A stretch of 51,705 bases of DNA from Egicoccus sp035462025 (GCA_035462025.1 DATHUR010000206.1:1-51705), one strand, 5' to 3'; counted from the first letter of the stretch, positions 7,882 to 16,180 are shown. Translations and numbers: made by a program. Notes: generated by a model from the sequence alone, not told the origin.

Positions 7882-8370
7882 TCAGGCCCGCATCACGGCC
7901 GTGCCGGCGAAGGTGTCGTGGTAGCCGCGGTTGTGGCTGTCGGACGAGATCGTGACCATGATCACGATCAGCGCGATCAAACTGAGCAGGCCGCCGATCC
8001 AGGGGATCAGGCCGAACAGCATCCACACGTTGCGTTTGGCCGCGTCCTCCGTCGATGGCGGTGCACCGCTGGCCGAGATGACCTTCAGGTTGAGGATCTG
8101 CTTGCCGAGGGTCGCGCCCCGGTTCGATTCGAAGAAGACGAAGTAGCCGAACCAGAGCAGCGACGTGATGGCGCTGCCGAGCCACGAGCCGGTGCCGAAC
8201 CCACCGAAGACCCCGAGGCCGATGATCCCGAGCACGATGCTGGCCGGGATGGCGACGATCAGGATGTCGAGCAGGCGGGCGCCGATCCGCGGACCGAGGT
8301 CGGCGGTGCCGGAGAACACCGACCCGTGCGGGCCGCCGGGCGTCTGCGGTTGTGGTGGCTGGGCGCTCAT
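7882..8370 (-). CDS. RDD-family membrane protein
   Basis: The 162-residue protein has the RDD signature at the start of its first membrane helix (PRIGARLLDILI, with Arg-x4-Asp), a second hydrophobic segment near residues 61-80, the conserved ATLGKQILNLKVI stretch with the Gly-Lys typical of the family, and a third helix near residues 119-142. The N-terminus is a short Pro/Gln-rich tail. RDD proteins are small membrane proteins of mostly unknown function; some have been linked to ion transport. It is divergent from leuB, with about 105 bp between the two starts. Confidence 0.85.
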   Translation of the reverse strand: MSAQPPQPQTPGGPHGSVFSGTADLGPRIGARLLDILIVAIPASIVLGIIGLGVFGGFGTGSWLGSAITSLLWFGYFVFFESNRGATLGKQILNLKVISASGAPPSTEDAAKRNVWMLFGLIPWIGGLLSLIALIVIMVTISSDSHNRGYHDTFAGTAVMRA

Positions 8371-8476
8371 CTGGAGACTCCGGTGCAGGGGATGCCGACC
8401 AACCTAGACCCGGGTGGGGCGCCGCGCGACGGGCTGCATAGGATCGCCCGCGCAGGCAGACGACAAGTCGCTTCCC

Positions 8477-9538
8477 ATGGCAGACCACCGCATCGCAATC
8501 CTCGGCGGCGACGGCATCGGGCCCGAGGTGGTCGCCGAGGGGTTGAGAGTGCTCGATCGTCTCGAACGGATCGAGGACTTCAGCACCGAGCGGGTCGAGT
8601 ACGACCTCGGCGGGCGCCGTTACCTCGAGACCGGCGAGATCCTCGACGACGAGACCCTCGAGGAACTGCGCGGGTTCGACGCGATCTACCTCGGCGCCGT
8701 CGGCACCCCCGACGTCCCGCCCGGCGTGATCGAGCGCGGCCTGCTGCTCAAGCTGCGGTTCGCGTTCGACCAGTACGTCAACCACCGCCCGGTCAAGCTC
8801 TACCCGGGCGTGGCAACGCCGATCGCCGGCCTGACCCCCGAGCGATGCGACTTCGTGGTGATCCGCGAGAACACCGAGTCGGTCTACGCCGGCGCGGGCG
8901 GGCGGCTGTACCCGGGCACGCCGCACGAGGTCGCGACCCAGGAGTCGGTCAACACCTACCACGGGGTCGAACGGGTGCTGCGCTACGCGTTCGAACTCGC
9001 CCAGCAGCGCGACGGCCACCTGAGCCTGGTGCACAAGACCAACGTGCTCGTCCACGCCGGGGCGCTGTGGATGGAGACCTTCGAACGGCTCGGTGAGGCC
9101 GAGTTCGCCGACGTCACCCGCGACTACGTGCACGTCGACGCCGCCTGCCTGTACTTCGTCACGCAGCCGGAGCGGTTCGACGTCGTGGTCACCGAGAACC
9201 TGTTCGGCGACATCATCACCGACCTCGGCGCCGCGGTGCAGGGCGGGATGGGGCTGGCCGCGTCCGGCAACCTCGACCCGACCCGCAGGGCGCCGTCGAT
9301 GTTCGAACCGGTCCACGGCTCCGCCCCCGACATCGCCGGCACCGGCAAGGCCGACCCGGTCGCCGCCGTGATGAGCCTGGGACAGATGCTGGCGTTCCTG
9401 GGCGAGGACGGCGCCGCGGGCCGTGTCGACCGCGCCGTCGCCACCCTGCTCGGCGAGCGCGGCGACGCGCGACCCGACGGTTCGGCATACTCGACCGCCG
9501 ACGTCGGCGACCAGTTGGTCGAACTGGTCGGCGCGTAG
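8477..9538 (+). CDS. leuB: 3-Isopropylmalate dehydrogenase (leucine biosynthesis)
   Basis: LeuB oxidises and decarboxylates 3-isopropylmalate with NAD+. The 353-residue protein starts with AILGGDGIGPEVVAEG and carries LKLRFAFDQYVNHRPVKL, VIRENTESVYAG, the catalytic Lys in VHKTNVLVHAG, and the metal Asp in NLFGDIITDLGAA, then FEPVHGSAPDIAG. Related decarboxylating dehydrogenases (tartrate, isocitrate) share this fold, but size and neighbour ilvE favour LeuB; in organisms using citramalate the same enzyme can also serve the isoleucine route. I chose ATG 8477 since the family begins just before the GDGIG motif; the frame extends to 8414 without support. A TAGGAT hexamer at 8439-8444 may be the -10. 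Confidence 0.92.
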   Translation: MADHRIAILGGDGIGPEVVAEGLRVLDRLERIEDFSTERVEYDLGGRRYLETGEILDDETLEELRGFDAIYLGAVGTPDVPPGVIERGLLLKLRFAFDQYVNHRPVKLYPGVATPIAGLTPERCDFVVIRENTESVYAGAGGRLYPGTPHEVATQESVNTYHGVERVLRYAFELAQQRDGHLSLVHKTNVLVHAGALWMETFERLGEAEFADVTRDYVHVDAACLYFVTQPERFDVVVTENLFGDIITDLGAAVQGGMGLAASGNLDPTRRAPSMFEPVHGSAPDIAGTGKADPVAAVMSLGQMLAFLGEDGAAGRVDRAVATLLGERGDARPDGSAYSTADVGDQLVELVGA

Positions 9539-9592
9539 CAGCGCCGGGGGACCACAGGCCGGGAAGCGATCACCGAAGAGGGCGGGAAGCCG

Positions 9593-10519
9593 ATGCCGTT
9601 TCCGAAGTCGGACAAGATCTGGATGGACGGCGAATACGTCGACTGGGACCAGGCGACGGTGCACGTGCTGACCCCGACCATCCACTACGGGTACGGCGTC
9701 TTCGAGGGCATCCGCGCCTACCCGACCGACGCCGGCCCGGCCGTGTTCCAACTGCGTCCGCACATGGAGCGGTTGCTGAAGTCGGCCAAGATCTACCCGC
9801 CGCTGGACACGATCCCGTACACGGTCGACGACCTGTGCGACGTGGTCTGCGAGTTGATCCGCGTCAACGGCCACGAGGGCGGCTGCTACATCCGTCCCAC
9901 GATCATCCTCGGGTACGGCGAGATCGGGCTCAACCCGCTGCCGTCCAAGCCGCAGACGATCGTGGCGACCTGGGAGTGGGGCGCCTACCTCGGCGAGGAC
10001 AGTGCGGTCAACGGCGTGCGGGTCGGCATCAGTTCGTACCGCCGGATCGGCAAGAACACGATCCCGCCCGCCGGCAAGGCCAACGGGCAGTACCTCAACT
10101 CCTCGCTCGCCAAGGTCGAGGCGCTCCGCGCCGGCTATGACGAGGCGATCATGCTGTCCGAGGAGGGCTACGTCGCCGAGGGCACCGGCGAGAACCTGTT
10201 CGTCGTCCGCGACGGGATGGTGCTCACCCCGCCGCTCTCGGACGGGCCGCTCGGGGGTATCACCCGCGCGTCGGTCATGACCATCGCGCGCGACCTCGAC
10301 ATCGAGGTGCACGAGACCAGCCTGGTGCGCACCGACCTCTACCTCGCCGACGAGATCTTCCTGACCGGCACCGCGGCCGAACTCACCCCCGTCCGCGAGG
10401 TCGACGGCCGCGTGATCGGGCCGCGCGGCCCGGTCACCGAACGCATCCAGTCCACCTTCATCGATGCCATCCACGGGCGCGTCGACGCCTACAAGGACTG
10501 GCTCACGGTGGTGGAGTGA
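9593..10519 (+). CDS. ilvE: Branched-chain amino acid aminotransferase
   Basis: IlvE performs the last step of isoleucine, leucine and valine synthesis with PLP. The 308-residue class IV aminotransferase has the N-terminal IWMDGEYVDWDQATVHVL, HYGYGVFEGIRAY, the PLP Lys near residue 162 in PPAGKANGQYLNSSLAK, the EGYVAEGTGENLFVV segment, and the phosphate-binding ITRASVM and FLTGTAAELTPV. The ATG at 9593 follows a purine-rich GGCGGGAAG. It lies 54 nt after leuB and overlaps the next gene by 4 nt, giving a leuB-ilvE-hydrolase operon. The link with cimA at 14549 is functional rather than physical. Confidence 0.95.
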   Translation: MPFPKSDKIWMDGEYVDWDQATVHVLTPTIHYGYGVFEGIRAYPTDAGPAVFQLRPHMERLLKSAKIYPPLDTIPYTVDDLCDVVCELIRVNGHEGGCYIRPTIILGYGEIGLNPLPSKPQTIVATWEWGAYLGEDSAVNGVRVGISSYRRIGKNTIPPAGKANGQYLNSSLAKVEALRAGYDEAIMLSEEGYVAEGTGENLFVVRDGMVLTPPLSDGPLGGITRASVMTIARDLDIEVHETSLVRTDLYLADEIFLTGTAAELTPVREVDGRVIGPRGPVTERIQSTFIDAIHGRVDAYKDWLTVVE

Positions 10520-11478
10520 CCTTGCCGTCGGTTCGGTCACAGATCGTCAAGCGGGGCCTGGTCACGTCGGTTCGCATGCTGCGGTCACGCGGCGGCGGGG
10601 CGCCCGATCCGGGTGGGCCGCCCGAGGACCTCGAGGCCTACGCACTCCGTCTACGGGGACAGATGGAGGAGATGGCCAACCGCCTGCCGCTGCCGCGCAC
10701 GGCGTCGTGGGAGGCCTGCGAGATGCCGGGCGTGCTCGGCGAGTGGGTCCGCGACGAGCGGGCAGCCGACACGACCGACCGCGCGGTCTTCCACGTCCAT
10801 GGTGGCGCGTACGCCATGGGCTCACCGCGCAGCCACCGCGGCCTGGGCGCCGCCCTGTCGCGCACGGCCCGCGCGCCGGTGCTGCTGCCCGAGTACCGCC
10901 TGGCCCCCGAGCACGTGTTCCCGGCCGCGTTCGAGGACGTGCTGAGCGCGTGGCGGTGGCTGACCGAGACCCACGCGGTACCGGCGCACCGGATCGCGGT
11001 CAGCGGTGACTCGGCCGGCGGTGGGCTGGGGCTGGCGCTGATGGTCCACCTGCGCGACGAGGGTCTCCCGCTGCCCGGGTGCTACGTCGGGATGTCGCCG
11101 TGGACCGACCTCGCGGGCACCGGCCCGTCGATGCAGGACCTGGACGGGGTCGACCCGTGGCTGTCCGCGGGTCTGGTCGAGCCCGCGGCACGCGCGTACG
11201 CCGGCGAACTCGCCCTCGACGATCCGCGGGTGTCACCGCTGTACGCGGATCTGGCCGGCCTGCCCCCGATGCTGGTCCACGTCGGCAGCGACGAGATCCT
11301 GCGTGACGACGCACGTCGGCTCGTCGAGCGCGCCCGCATCGCCGGCGTCGACGCCTCGCTGGGTGAGTTCCCCGGACTGTGGCACGTCTTCCACGCGTTC
11401 CCCGGGTTCCCCGAGTCGCGCCAGGCCCTCCGCGAGATCGGTGCGTTCATGCGACGACACACCGCCAGCGACGCCTGA
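10516..11478 (+). CDS. Alpha/beta hydrolase, hormone-sensitive lipase-type esterase
   Basis: The 320-residue protein belongs to the alpha/beta hydrolase fold-3 (HSL-type) esterases. The oxyanion motif HGGAY is at residues 95-99, the nucleophile Ser166 in GDSAGGG, the acid in HVGSDEILRDDA near residue 263, and the His in GLWHVFHAF near residue 293. Such enzymes cleave short- to medium-chain esters in the cytosol; the natural substrate is unknown. The GTG start overlaps the ilvE stop (GTGA), so the two are translationally coupled, but no pathway link to amino acid synthesis is obvious. Confidence 0.88.
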   Translation: MTLPSVRSQIVKRGLVTSVRMLRSRGGGAPDPGGPPEDLEAYALRLRGQMEEMANRLPLPRTASWEACEMPGVLGEWVRDERAADTTDRAVFHVHGGAYAMGSPRSHRGLGAALSRTARAPVLLPEYRLAPEHVFPAAFEDVLSAWRWLTETHAVPAHRIAVSGDSAGGGLGLALMVHLRDEGLPLPGCYVGMSPWTDLAGTGPSMQDLDGVDPWLSAGLVEPAARAYAGELALDDPRVSPLYADLAGLPPMLVHVGSDEILRDDARRLVERARIAGVDASLGEFPGLWHVFHAFPGFPESRQALREIGAFMRRHTASDA

Positions 11479-11570
11479 TCTCGTCCGCCGGGGCGCGTGG
11501 AAAACGGGCTCGCCCTGGTCCGCGTCGGCGACTAGCGTTGGCCGGCTCGCCTGCTTCCAGGGAGGCCGAC

Positions 11571-12794
11571 GTGGCCAGCGACGTGACCATCGGGCGTGTC
11601 GACGCCGACGAGTACGCCGACTTCCGGCGCGTGTTCACCCAGACCTTCGGGTACAGCATGTCCGAGGAGGACCTGGCGCGGATCCGGCCGTGGCAGGAAC
11701 TCGACCGCGCCGTCGCCGCACGGGTCGACGGCCGCATCGTCGGCACGTCCGGCGCGTACAGCTTCGATCTGTCGATGCCGGGCGCCGACACCGCCCGCTG
11801 CGCGGGCGTCACCGTCGTCAGCGTTCGCGCCGACCAGCGACGCCGCGGCGTGTTGACCAGCATGATGCGGCAGTTGTTCGACGACGCCGACGAGCGCGGC
11901 GAACCGTTCGCGGCGCTGTGGGCCTCCGAGGCGCCGATCTACGGCCGCTTCGGCTTCGGTCCCGCTGCCCCGGGGATCCACCTCGAGATCGAACGGGCCA
12001 ACGCTCGGCTGCGGGAGCCGGTCGCAACCGCCGAGGTCGAACTCGTCGACCGTGCCACGGCCGCCGAGCGGTTCCCGCCGATCTACGAGGCGGCACGACG
12101 CCGACGGCCCGGGATGCTCGGGTTCGCCGACACGTGGTGGGAGCGGCTGCTCGAGGACGACCCCAACCATCGCGACGGGGCGGGCGAGAAGCGCTACGCG
12201 CTGCTGGCCGACCGCGGGTTCGCCATCTACCGCCTCAAGGAAGGGTCGTGGGACGGCGGGCTCCCGGACGCCACCGTTCATGTCCAGGAGTTGATCGCGA
12301 ACGACGCCGAAGCGACCGCCATCATGTGGCAGTTCGTGATCGACACGGACCTGAGCGCCACCACCCGCGCCGGCCGCCGACCGGCCGACGACCCGCTGCC
12401 CTTGCTGCTGCAGGACGCCGGCCGGGCGAAGGTCAACGCGGACTGGCCGCTGTACGTCGCGCTGGTCGACCTGCCCACGGCGCTCGCGTCGCGCGGCTAC
12501 GGCGTCGACGACACGCTCACACTGCGCGTGCACGACCGCTTCCGCGGGAGCAACGACGGGACCTGGCGGCTGAGCACCAACGACGGCAAGGCCGTCTGCG
12601 AGGCCGCCGACGGCGCAGCCGAGGCCGACGTCGAACTCGATGCGGACGTCCTCGGCGCGCTGATCCTCGGTGGCCAGCGCGCCACCCGCTACGCGGCCGC
12701 AGGCCGGCTGACGACCACCGACCCGGGCGGCCCGGCCCGCCTCGACCGTCTCTTCGCGACCGACGTCGCCCCCTGGACCGGAGTCATGTTTTGA
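11571..12794 (+). CDS. Eis-like N-acetyltransferase (GNAT plus SCP2-like), copy 1
   Basis: The 407-residue protein has the three-part Eis layout: an N-terminal GNAT domain (AGVTVVSVRADQRRRGVLTSMM is the acetyl-CoA site, then APIYGRFGFG), a second degenerate GNAT-like region, and a C-terminal sterol-carrier-like domain ending in WTGVMF. In Eis enzymes a Tyr near YGRFG is the general acid and the terminal carboxylate is the base; both are present in form here. Substrates may be amines such as aminoglycosides, polyamines or proteins; none can be assigned. GTG 11571 is supported by GGGAGG five nt upstream. The stop overlaps the start of the paralogue below. Confidence 0.88.
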   Translation: MASDVTIGRVDADEYADFRRVFTQTFGYSMSEEDLARIRPWQELDRAVAARVDGRIVGTSGAYSFDLSMPGADTARCAGVTVVSVRADQRRRGVLTSMMRQLFDDADERGEPFAALWASEAPIYGRFGFGPAAPGIHLEIERANARLREPVATAEVELVDRATAAERFPPIYEAARRRRPGMLGFADTWWERLLEDDPNHRDGAGEKRYALLADRGFAIYRLKEGSWDGGLPDATVHVQELIANDAEATAIMWQFVIDTDLSATTRAGRRPADDPLPLLLQDAGRAKVNADWPLYVALVDLPTALASRGYGVDDTLTLRVHDRFRGSNDGTWRLSTNDGKAVCEAADGAAEADVELDADVLGALILGGQRATRYAAAGRLTTTDPGGPARLDRLFATDVAPWTGVMF

Positions 12795-14011
12795 ACCTCG
12801 ACCTGCAACGGCTCTCGCTGGACGACGCGCTGCCCTTCGCCCGTTCGGTGTCGCGCAACTTCTACGAGGACGAGTCCGACACCGACCTCGACGTCTGGGT
12901 CAAGCTGATCCGCGAACCGGAACTCGGCTTCCGCGGCTGGGTCGTGCGCGACGGCGAACAGATCGTCGCCAACTACGGCATCTACTCGATGAACATCTCG
13001 ATGCCGGGTGGCGGCCGCATGCCGATGGCGGGCGTGACCGCGGTCGGCGTGTCCCAGACCCACCGCCGTCGAGGCCTGCTCAAGCAGATGATGACCGCCG
13101 GTCTCGACGACGCGGCCGAACGCGGCGAGCCGGTCGCGATGCTGTACGCGTCCGAGTCGGTGATCTACGGCCGCTTCGGGTTCGGTGTGGTCGCGCCGTC
13201 GTTCAACTACCGCATCGATCGCGGCGTCACCTTCCGTGACCCGGTCGACGCCTCGATCGTCGAGGCGGCCACTCCCGAACAGGCACATGCCGAGTGGCCG
13301 GCGATCCTCGACGCGGTGCGTGATCGGCGGCCCGGCTGCGCGACCCGTACGCCGGAATGGTGGCGTGGCGCCGTCGTGTACGACCCCGACTCGTGGCGCC
13401 GCGGGGCCAGTTCCCGGCGCCTGATCCACGTTCCCGGCCGCGGCTACGCCGGCTTCCGGGTCAAGGACGGCGAGTGGAAGCACAACCTGCCCGACGGCAC
13501 GGTCCGGCTCGCCGAGGTGGTCGCCACCGACCCCGAGGCCGAGGCCGCGCTGTGGCAGTTCGTCTGCGACATCGACCTGACCTCGACGATCACCGCCCAC
13601 CTGCGCCCACCGGACTGTCCGCTGCCCGAACTGGTCACCGACCGGCTGAAGCTGCGCGCTCAGCCTTCCTCGCCGCTGTACGCCCGCATCCTCGACGTAG
13701 CAGCGGCGTTCGAGGGGCGCACCTACGCCACGACCGGTCAGGTCTGCCTCGAGGTCACCGACGCCACGCGTGACCAGTCGGGGACGTGGCTGCTCGACGC
13801 GTCGCCCGACGGCGCGTCCATGACCCGGACCGACCGTGACGCCGACCTCGCATTGCCGATCGACGCGCTCGCGTCGGTCTGGCTCGGCGGGATCAAGGCG
13901 GTCCAGCTCCAGGCCGCCCGCCGCGTCGTCGAACGGCGCCCCGGCGCGGCCGCCGACCTCGACCGCCTGGTGGCCACCGACCTCGCCCCCTGGACGCCCT
14001 TCGAGTTCTAG
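12791..14011 (+). CDS. Eis-like N-acetyltransferase (GNAT plus SCP2-like), copy 2
   Basis: This 406-residue protein is a diverged paralogue of the gene just upstream and shares its layout: acetyl-CoA-binding AGVTAVGVSQTHRRRGLLKQMM, then SVIYGRFGFGV, a middle GNAT-like domain, and a sterol-carrier-like C-terminus ending in WTPFEF, again with a terminal Phe carboxylate. The start is a TTG at 12791 that overlaps the upstream TGA (TTGA), so translation is coupled. Eis proteins form hexamers; two co-expressed paralogues could form mixed assemblies, but that is inference. No regulator is adjacent. Substrate unknown. Confidence 0.87.
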   Translation: MNLDLQRLSLDDALPFARSVSRNFYEDESDTDLDVWVKLIREPELGFRGWVVRDGEQIVANYGIYSMNISMPGGGRMPMAGVTAVGVSQTHRRRGLLKQMMTAGLDDAAERGEPVAMLYASESVIYGRFGFGVVAPSFNYRIDRGVTFRDPVDASIVEAATPEQAHAEWPAILDAVRDRRPGCATRTPEWWRGAVVYDPDSWRRGASSRRLIHVPGRGYAGFRVKDGEWKHNLPDGTVRLAEVVATDPEAEAALWQFVCDIDLTSTITAHLRPPDCPLPELVTDRLKLRAQPSSPLYARILDVAAAFEGRTYATTGQVCLEVTDATRDQSGTWLLDASPDGASMTRTDRDADLALPIDALASVWLGGIKAVQLQAARRVVERRPGAAADLDRLVATDLAPWTPFEF

Positions 14012-14060
14012 TTCGATCCGTGGACGATTACGGTGAAGGCCAGCCGTCGGAGGGACTGCC

Positions 14061-14279
14061 ATGTCGAACGTGTACAAGAAGATCGAACTGGTCGGGTCGA
14101 GCCGCGAGGGCGTCGACGACGCGATCCGCCGTGCCATCTCCAAGGCCGCCGAGACCGTCCACCACCTCGACTGGTTCGAGGTGAAGGAGATCCGCGGCTG
14201 GATCCAGGACGGTGACGTCCAGCACACCCAGGTGACGCTGCAGGTCGGCTTCCGGCTCGAGGACGGCGGCGCGGGCTGA
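14061..14279 (+). CDS. Dodecin (flavin-binding storage protein)
   Basis: The 72-residue protein has the dodecin pattern: VYKKIELVGSSREGVDDAI, one helix, then the flavin-stacking Trp in HHLDWFEVKEIRGWIQDG and a last strand TQVTLQVGFRLE. Dodecins assemble into hollow dodecamers that store FMN/riboflavin or CoA in the cytosol. The length is that of the family. ATG 14061 is preceded by GGAGGG. TACGGT at 14029-14034 may be its own -10, giving a transcript separate from the acetyltransferases. Confidence 0.93.
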   Translation: MSNVYKKIELVGSSREGVDDAIRRAISKAAETVHHLDWFEVKEIRGWIQDGDVQHTQVTLQVGFRLEDGGAG

Positions 14280-14281
14280 GG

Positions 14282-14295
14282 TTCGCGGCCGCGAA
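14282..14295. repeat. 14-bp perfect palindrome upstream of the cimA leader
   Basis: TTCGCGGCCGCGAA is a perfect palindrome located directly after the dodecin gene and 26 bp before the putative -10 of the cimA leader. It could be an operator for a dimeric regulator, or part of a weak terminator. Confidence 0.4.
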
Positions 14296-14320
14296 GTCGA
14301 CACCCGCGCGACCCGGGCGC

Positions 14321-14326
14321 TACCGT
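14321..14326 (+). promoter_or_regulatory. Putative -10 of the cimA leader transcript
   Basis: TACCGT fits TAnnnT. Transcription from about 14333 would give a leader of roughly 215 nt that includes the leader peptide and hairpins. The -35 is weak (GTCGAC at 14296-14301, spacing 19). Confidence 0.4.
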
Positions 14327-14359
14327 CGGTGGCCTGCACGTCACCGCAGGGAGCCGACG

Positions 14360-14449
14360 ATGCGTCCGATCACCGCACCGCAGGGGGCCACCCCCGGCGA
14401 CGCGTGTGCCGGCCGTGTCCTCGACATCATCATTCCACCGCTCCCGTAG
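14360..14449 (+). CDS. cimA leader peptide (29 aa, with Val-Leu-Asp-Ile-Ile-Ile)
   Basis: A 29-residue frame begins at ATG 14360, with AGGGAG 6 nt upstream, and ends at TAG 14447-14449. Near its end it reads VLDIIIPPLP, with three consecutive Ile codons (ATC ATC ATT at 14426-14434) plus one Val and one Leu codon. The Ile run lies just before the 5' arm of a very strong hairpin that contains the stop codon. This is the layout of a ribosome-stalling leader peptide sensing charged tRNA-Ile, placed before the committed isoleucine-pathway gene cimA. The peptide itself probably has no other role. Confidence 0.72.
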   Translation: MRPITAPQGATPGDACAGRVLDIIIPPLP

Positions 14450-14545
14450 CCGGTGTGCACCGGGCTGCGGGAGCGGCCCGGTCAGCCTGGTCCCTCCCGT
14501 CGTCCGGTCGCCACGTGCGAACCGCAGCAGCCGAGGAGGACGACG
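14438..14545 (+). promoter_or_regulatory. Attenuator-like RNA region of cimA (competing hairpins)
   Basis: Hairpin A: 14438-14446 (CCGCTCCCG) pairs perfectly with 14468-14476 (CGGGAGCGG), capped by 14450-14455/14458-14463 (CCGGTG/CACCGG). Alternative B: 14468-14473 (CGGGAG) with 14494-14499 (CTCCCG). Hairpin C: 14498-14505 (CGTCGTCC) with 14538-14545 (GGACGACG), which covers part of the cimA Shine-Dalgarno (AGGAGG 14534-14539). A ribosome stalled on the Ile codons would block A, allow B and disfavour C. No U-run follows A, so control at translation initiation is more likely than termination. Pairings were found by eye. Confidence 0.6.
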
Positions 14546-14548
14546 ACC

Positions 14549-16180
14549 GTGACCAGCGCCAGCCACCACAGTCCGCTGCCCGAGCCCGGGCCCGGCCTGG
14601 ACCTGTACGACACGACGCTGCGCGACGGCACCCAGCGCGAGGGCGTCAGCCTGTCCGTCGACGACAAGCTGCGTGTCGCCCGCCGCATGGACGAACTCGG
14701 CGTCGCCTACATCGAGGGCGGCTGGCCCGGCGCCAACCCGAAGGACACCGAGTTCTTCGCGCGGGCCGCCGACGGTGAGCTGGTCCTCGACAACGCGACG
14801 CTGGTCGCGTTCGGCATGACCCGTGGCGCCGGCCGCCCGGCCGAGGCCGACACGCTGCTGCAGGCACTCGTCGACGCGCGGACCGACGTCATCTGCCTGG
14901 TCGGCAAGTCGTGGGGCTACCACGTCGACGAGGCGCTCGGCGTGCCGCGGGCAGAGAACCTCGCGATGGTGGCCGACTCGATCCGCCACCTCACCGGTCT
15001 CGGCAAGCGGGTGTTCTTCGACGCCGAGCACTTCTTCGACGGGCTCGCCCGCGACCACAACTACGCGCGCGAGGTGGTCACCGCCGCAGCCGAGGCCGGC
15101 GCCGAGTGCGTCGTGCTGTGCGACACCAACGGCGGCGCGATGCCGTGGGACGTCGCCGAGATCGTCGGCAGCCTGGTCCGCGACCTGCCCAGCCAGGTCG
15201 GCCTGCACTTCCACGACGACGGTGGCTGTGCGGTCGCGAACTCGCTGCTGGGCATCGAGGCCGGCGCGACCCACGTGCAGGGCACGGCCAACGGGCTGGG
15301 GGAGCGCTGCGGCAACGCCAACCTGTTCACGATCATGGCCGACCTGCAACTCAAGCGCGGGCTGAAGCTGGTCGAGCCCGAGCGGCTCGAGCGCCTGACC
15401 GAGATCAGCCACACCGTCGCGGAACTGTGCAACCAGACCTCGCCGTCGATGGCGCCCTACGTCGGCCACACCGCGTTCAGCCACAAGGCCGGGCTGCACG
15501 CCTCGGCGCTGGCCAAGGCGCCCGACATGTACCAGCACATCGACCCCGACGAGGTCGGCAACCGCCAGCGCCTCGTCGTCAGCGAACTCGCCGGCCGCTC
15601 GAACATCCTGCTCAAGGCGCGCGAGTTCGGGCTCGAGGTCGACGACGCCCAGGCCCGCGCCGTCCTGGCCGAAGTGAAGCGGCGCGAGTCCGGCGGCTGG
15701 ACCTACGAGGCGGCCGACGCCTCGTTCGAGCTGTTGCTGCGCCGGATCACCGGCCTGTTGCCGCCCGACGACGAGCCGTTCCACTCGCGCCACTACCGCG
15801 TCAGTGTCGGCGGAGGGACCGACGACGCGATGGGTCCGCAGGGGCCGGCCGAGGCGATCCTGGCCGTCGACGTCGGGGGCGTCCGCCGGCTCGGGGCGGG
15901 CGAGGGCAACGGTCCGGTGGACGCGCTCGACCACGCGTTCCGCAATGCCGTCAACGGCACCTGGCCGCAGCTCGACCGGGTGCACCTGTCCGACTACAAG
16001 GTGCGCATCCTCGAGGCGACCGCCGGTACCGGCGCCGTCACCCGGGTCCTGGTCAGCTCCACCGACGGGGTCGACGTGTGGGACACCGTCGGCGTCCACC
16101 CCAACGTGGTCGAGGCGTCGTGGATGGCGCTGTCCGACGCCTACACCCACGCCATCCTGCGCGTCGACTGGACCGCCTGA
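14549..16180 (+). CDS. cimA: Citramalate synthase (isoleucine biosynthesis)
   Basis: CimA condenses pyruvate and acetyl-CoA to (R)-citramalate, starting the threonine-independent isoleucine route. The 543-residue protein has the HMGL-like TIM barrel (LYDTTLRDGTQREGVSLS, metal His in GLHFHDDGGCAVANSLLG, the GTANGLGERCGNANL loop) and a C-terminal LeuA-type regulatory domain (VRRLGAGEGNGPVDALDHAFRN split here by a space: VRRLGAGEGN GPVDALDHAF). The ALHASALAK-like HKAGLHASALAK segment and length fit the CimA branch more than LeuA. GTG 14549 is preceded by AGGAGG at 14534. The leader peptide and hairpins upstream suggest isoleucine-responsive control. Confidence 0.92.
   Translation: MTSASHHSPLPEPGPGLDLYDTTLRDGTQREGVSLSVDDKLRVARRMDELGVAYIEGGWPGANPKDTEFFARAADGELVLDNATLVAFGMTRGAGRPAEADTLLQALVDARTDVICLVGKSWGYHVDEALGVPRAENLAMVADSIRHLTGLGKRVFFDAEHFFDGLARDHNYAREVVTAAAEAGAECVVLCDTNGGAMPWDVAEIVGSLVRDLPSQVGLHFHDDGGCAVANSLLGIEAGATHVQGTANGLGERCGNANLFTIMADLQLKRGLKLVEPERLERLTEISHTVAELCNQTSPSMAPYVGHTAFSHKAGLHASALAKAPDMYQHIDPDEVGNRQRLVVSELAGRSNILLKAREFGLEVDDAQARAVLAEVKRRESGGWTYEAADASFELLLRRITGLLPPDDEPFHSRHYRVSVGGGTDDAMGPQGPAEAILAVDVGGVRRLGAGEGNGPVDALDHAFRNAVNGTWPQLDRVHLSDYKVRILEATAGTGAVTRVLVSSTDGVDVWDTVGVHPNVVEASWMALSDAYTHAILRVDWTA

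Noticed and set aside
7472..10540. A 1022-codon open frame on the minus strand opposite leuB and ilvE
   Set aside because: It is an antisense shadow caused by the GC-rich third positions of real genes; only its last ~112 codons look coding.
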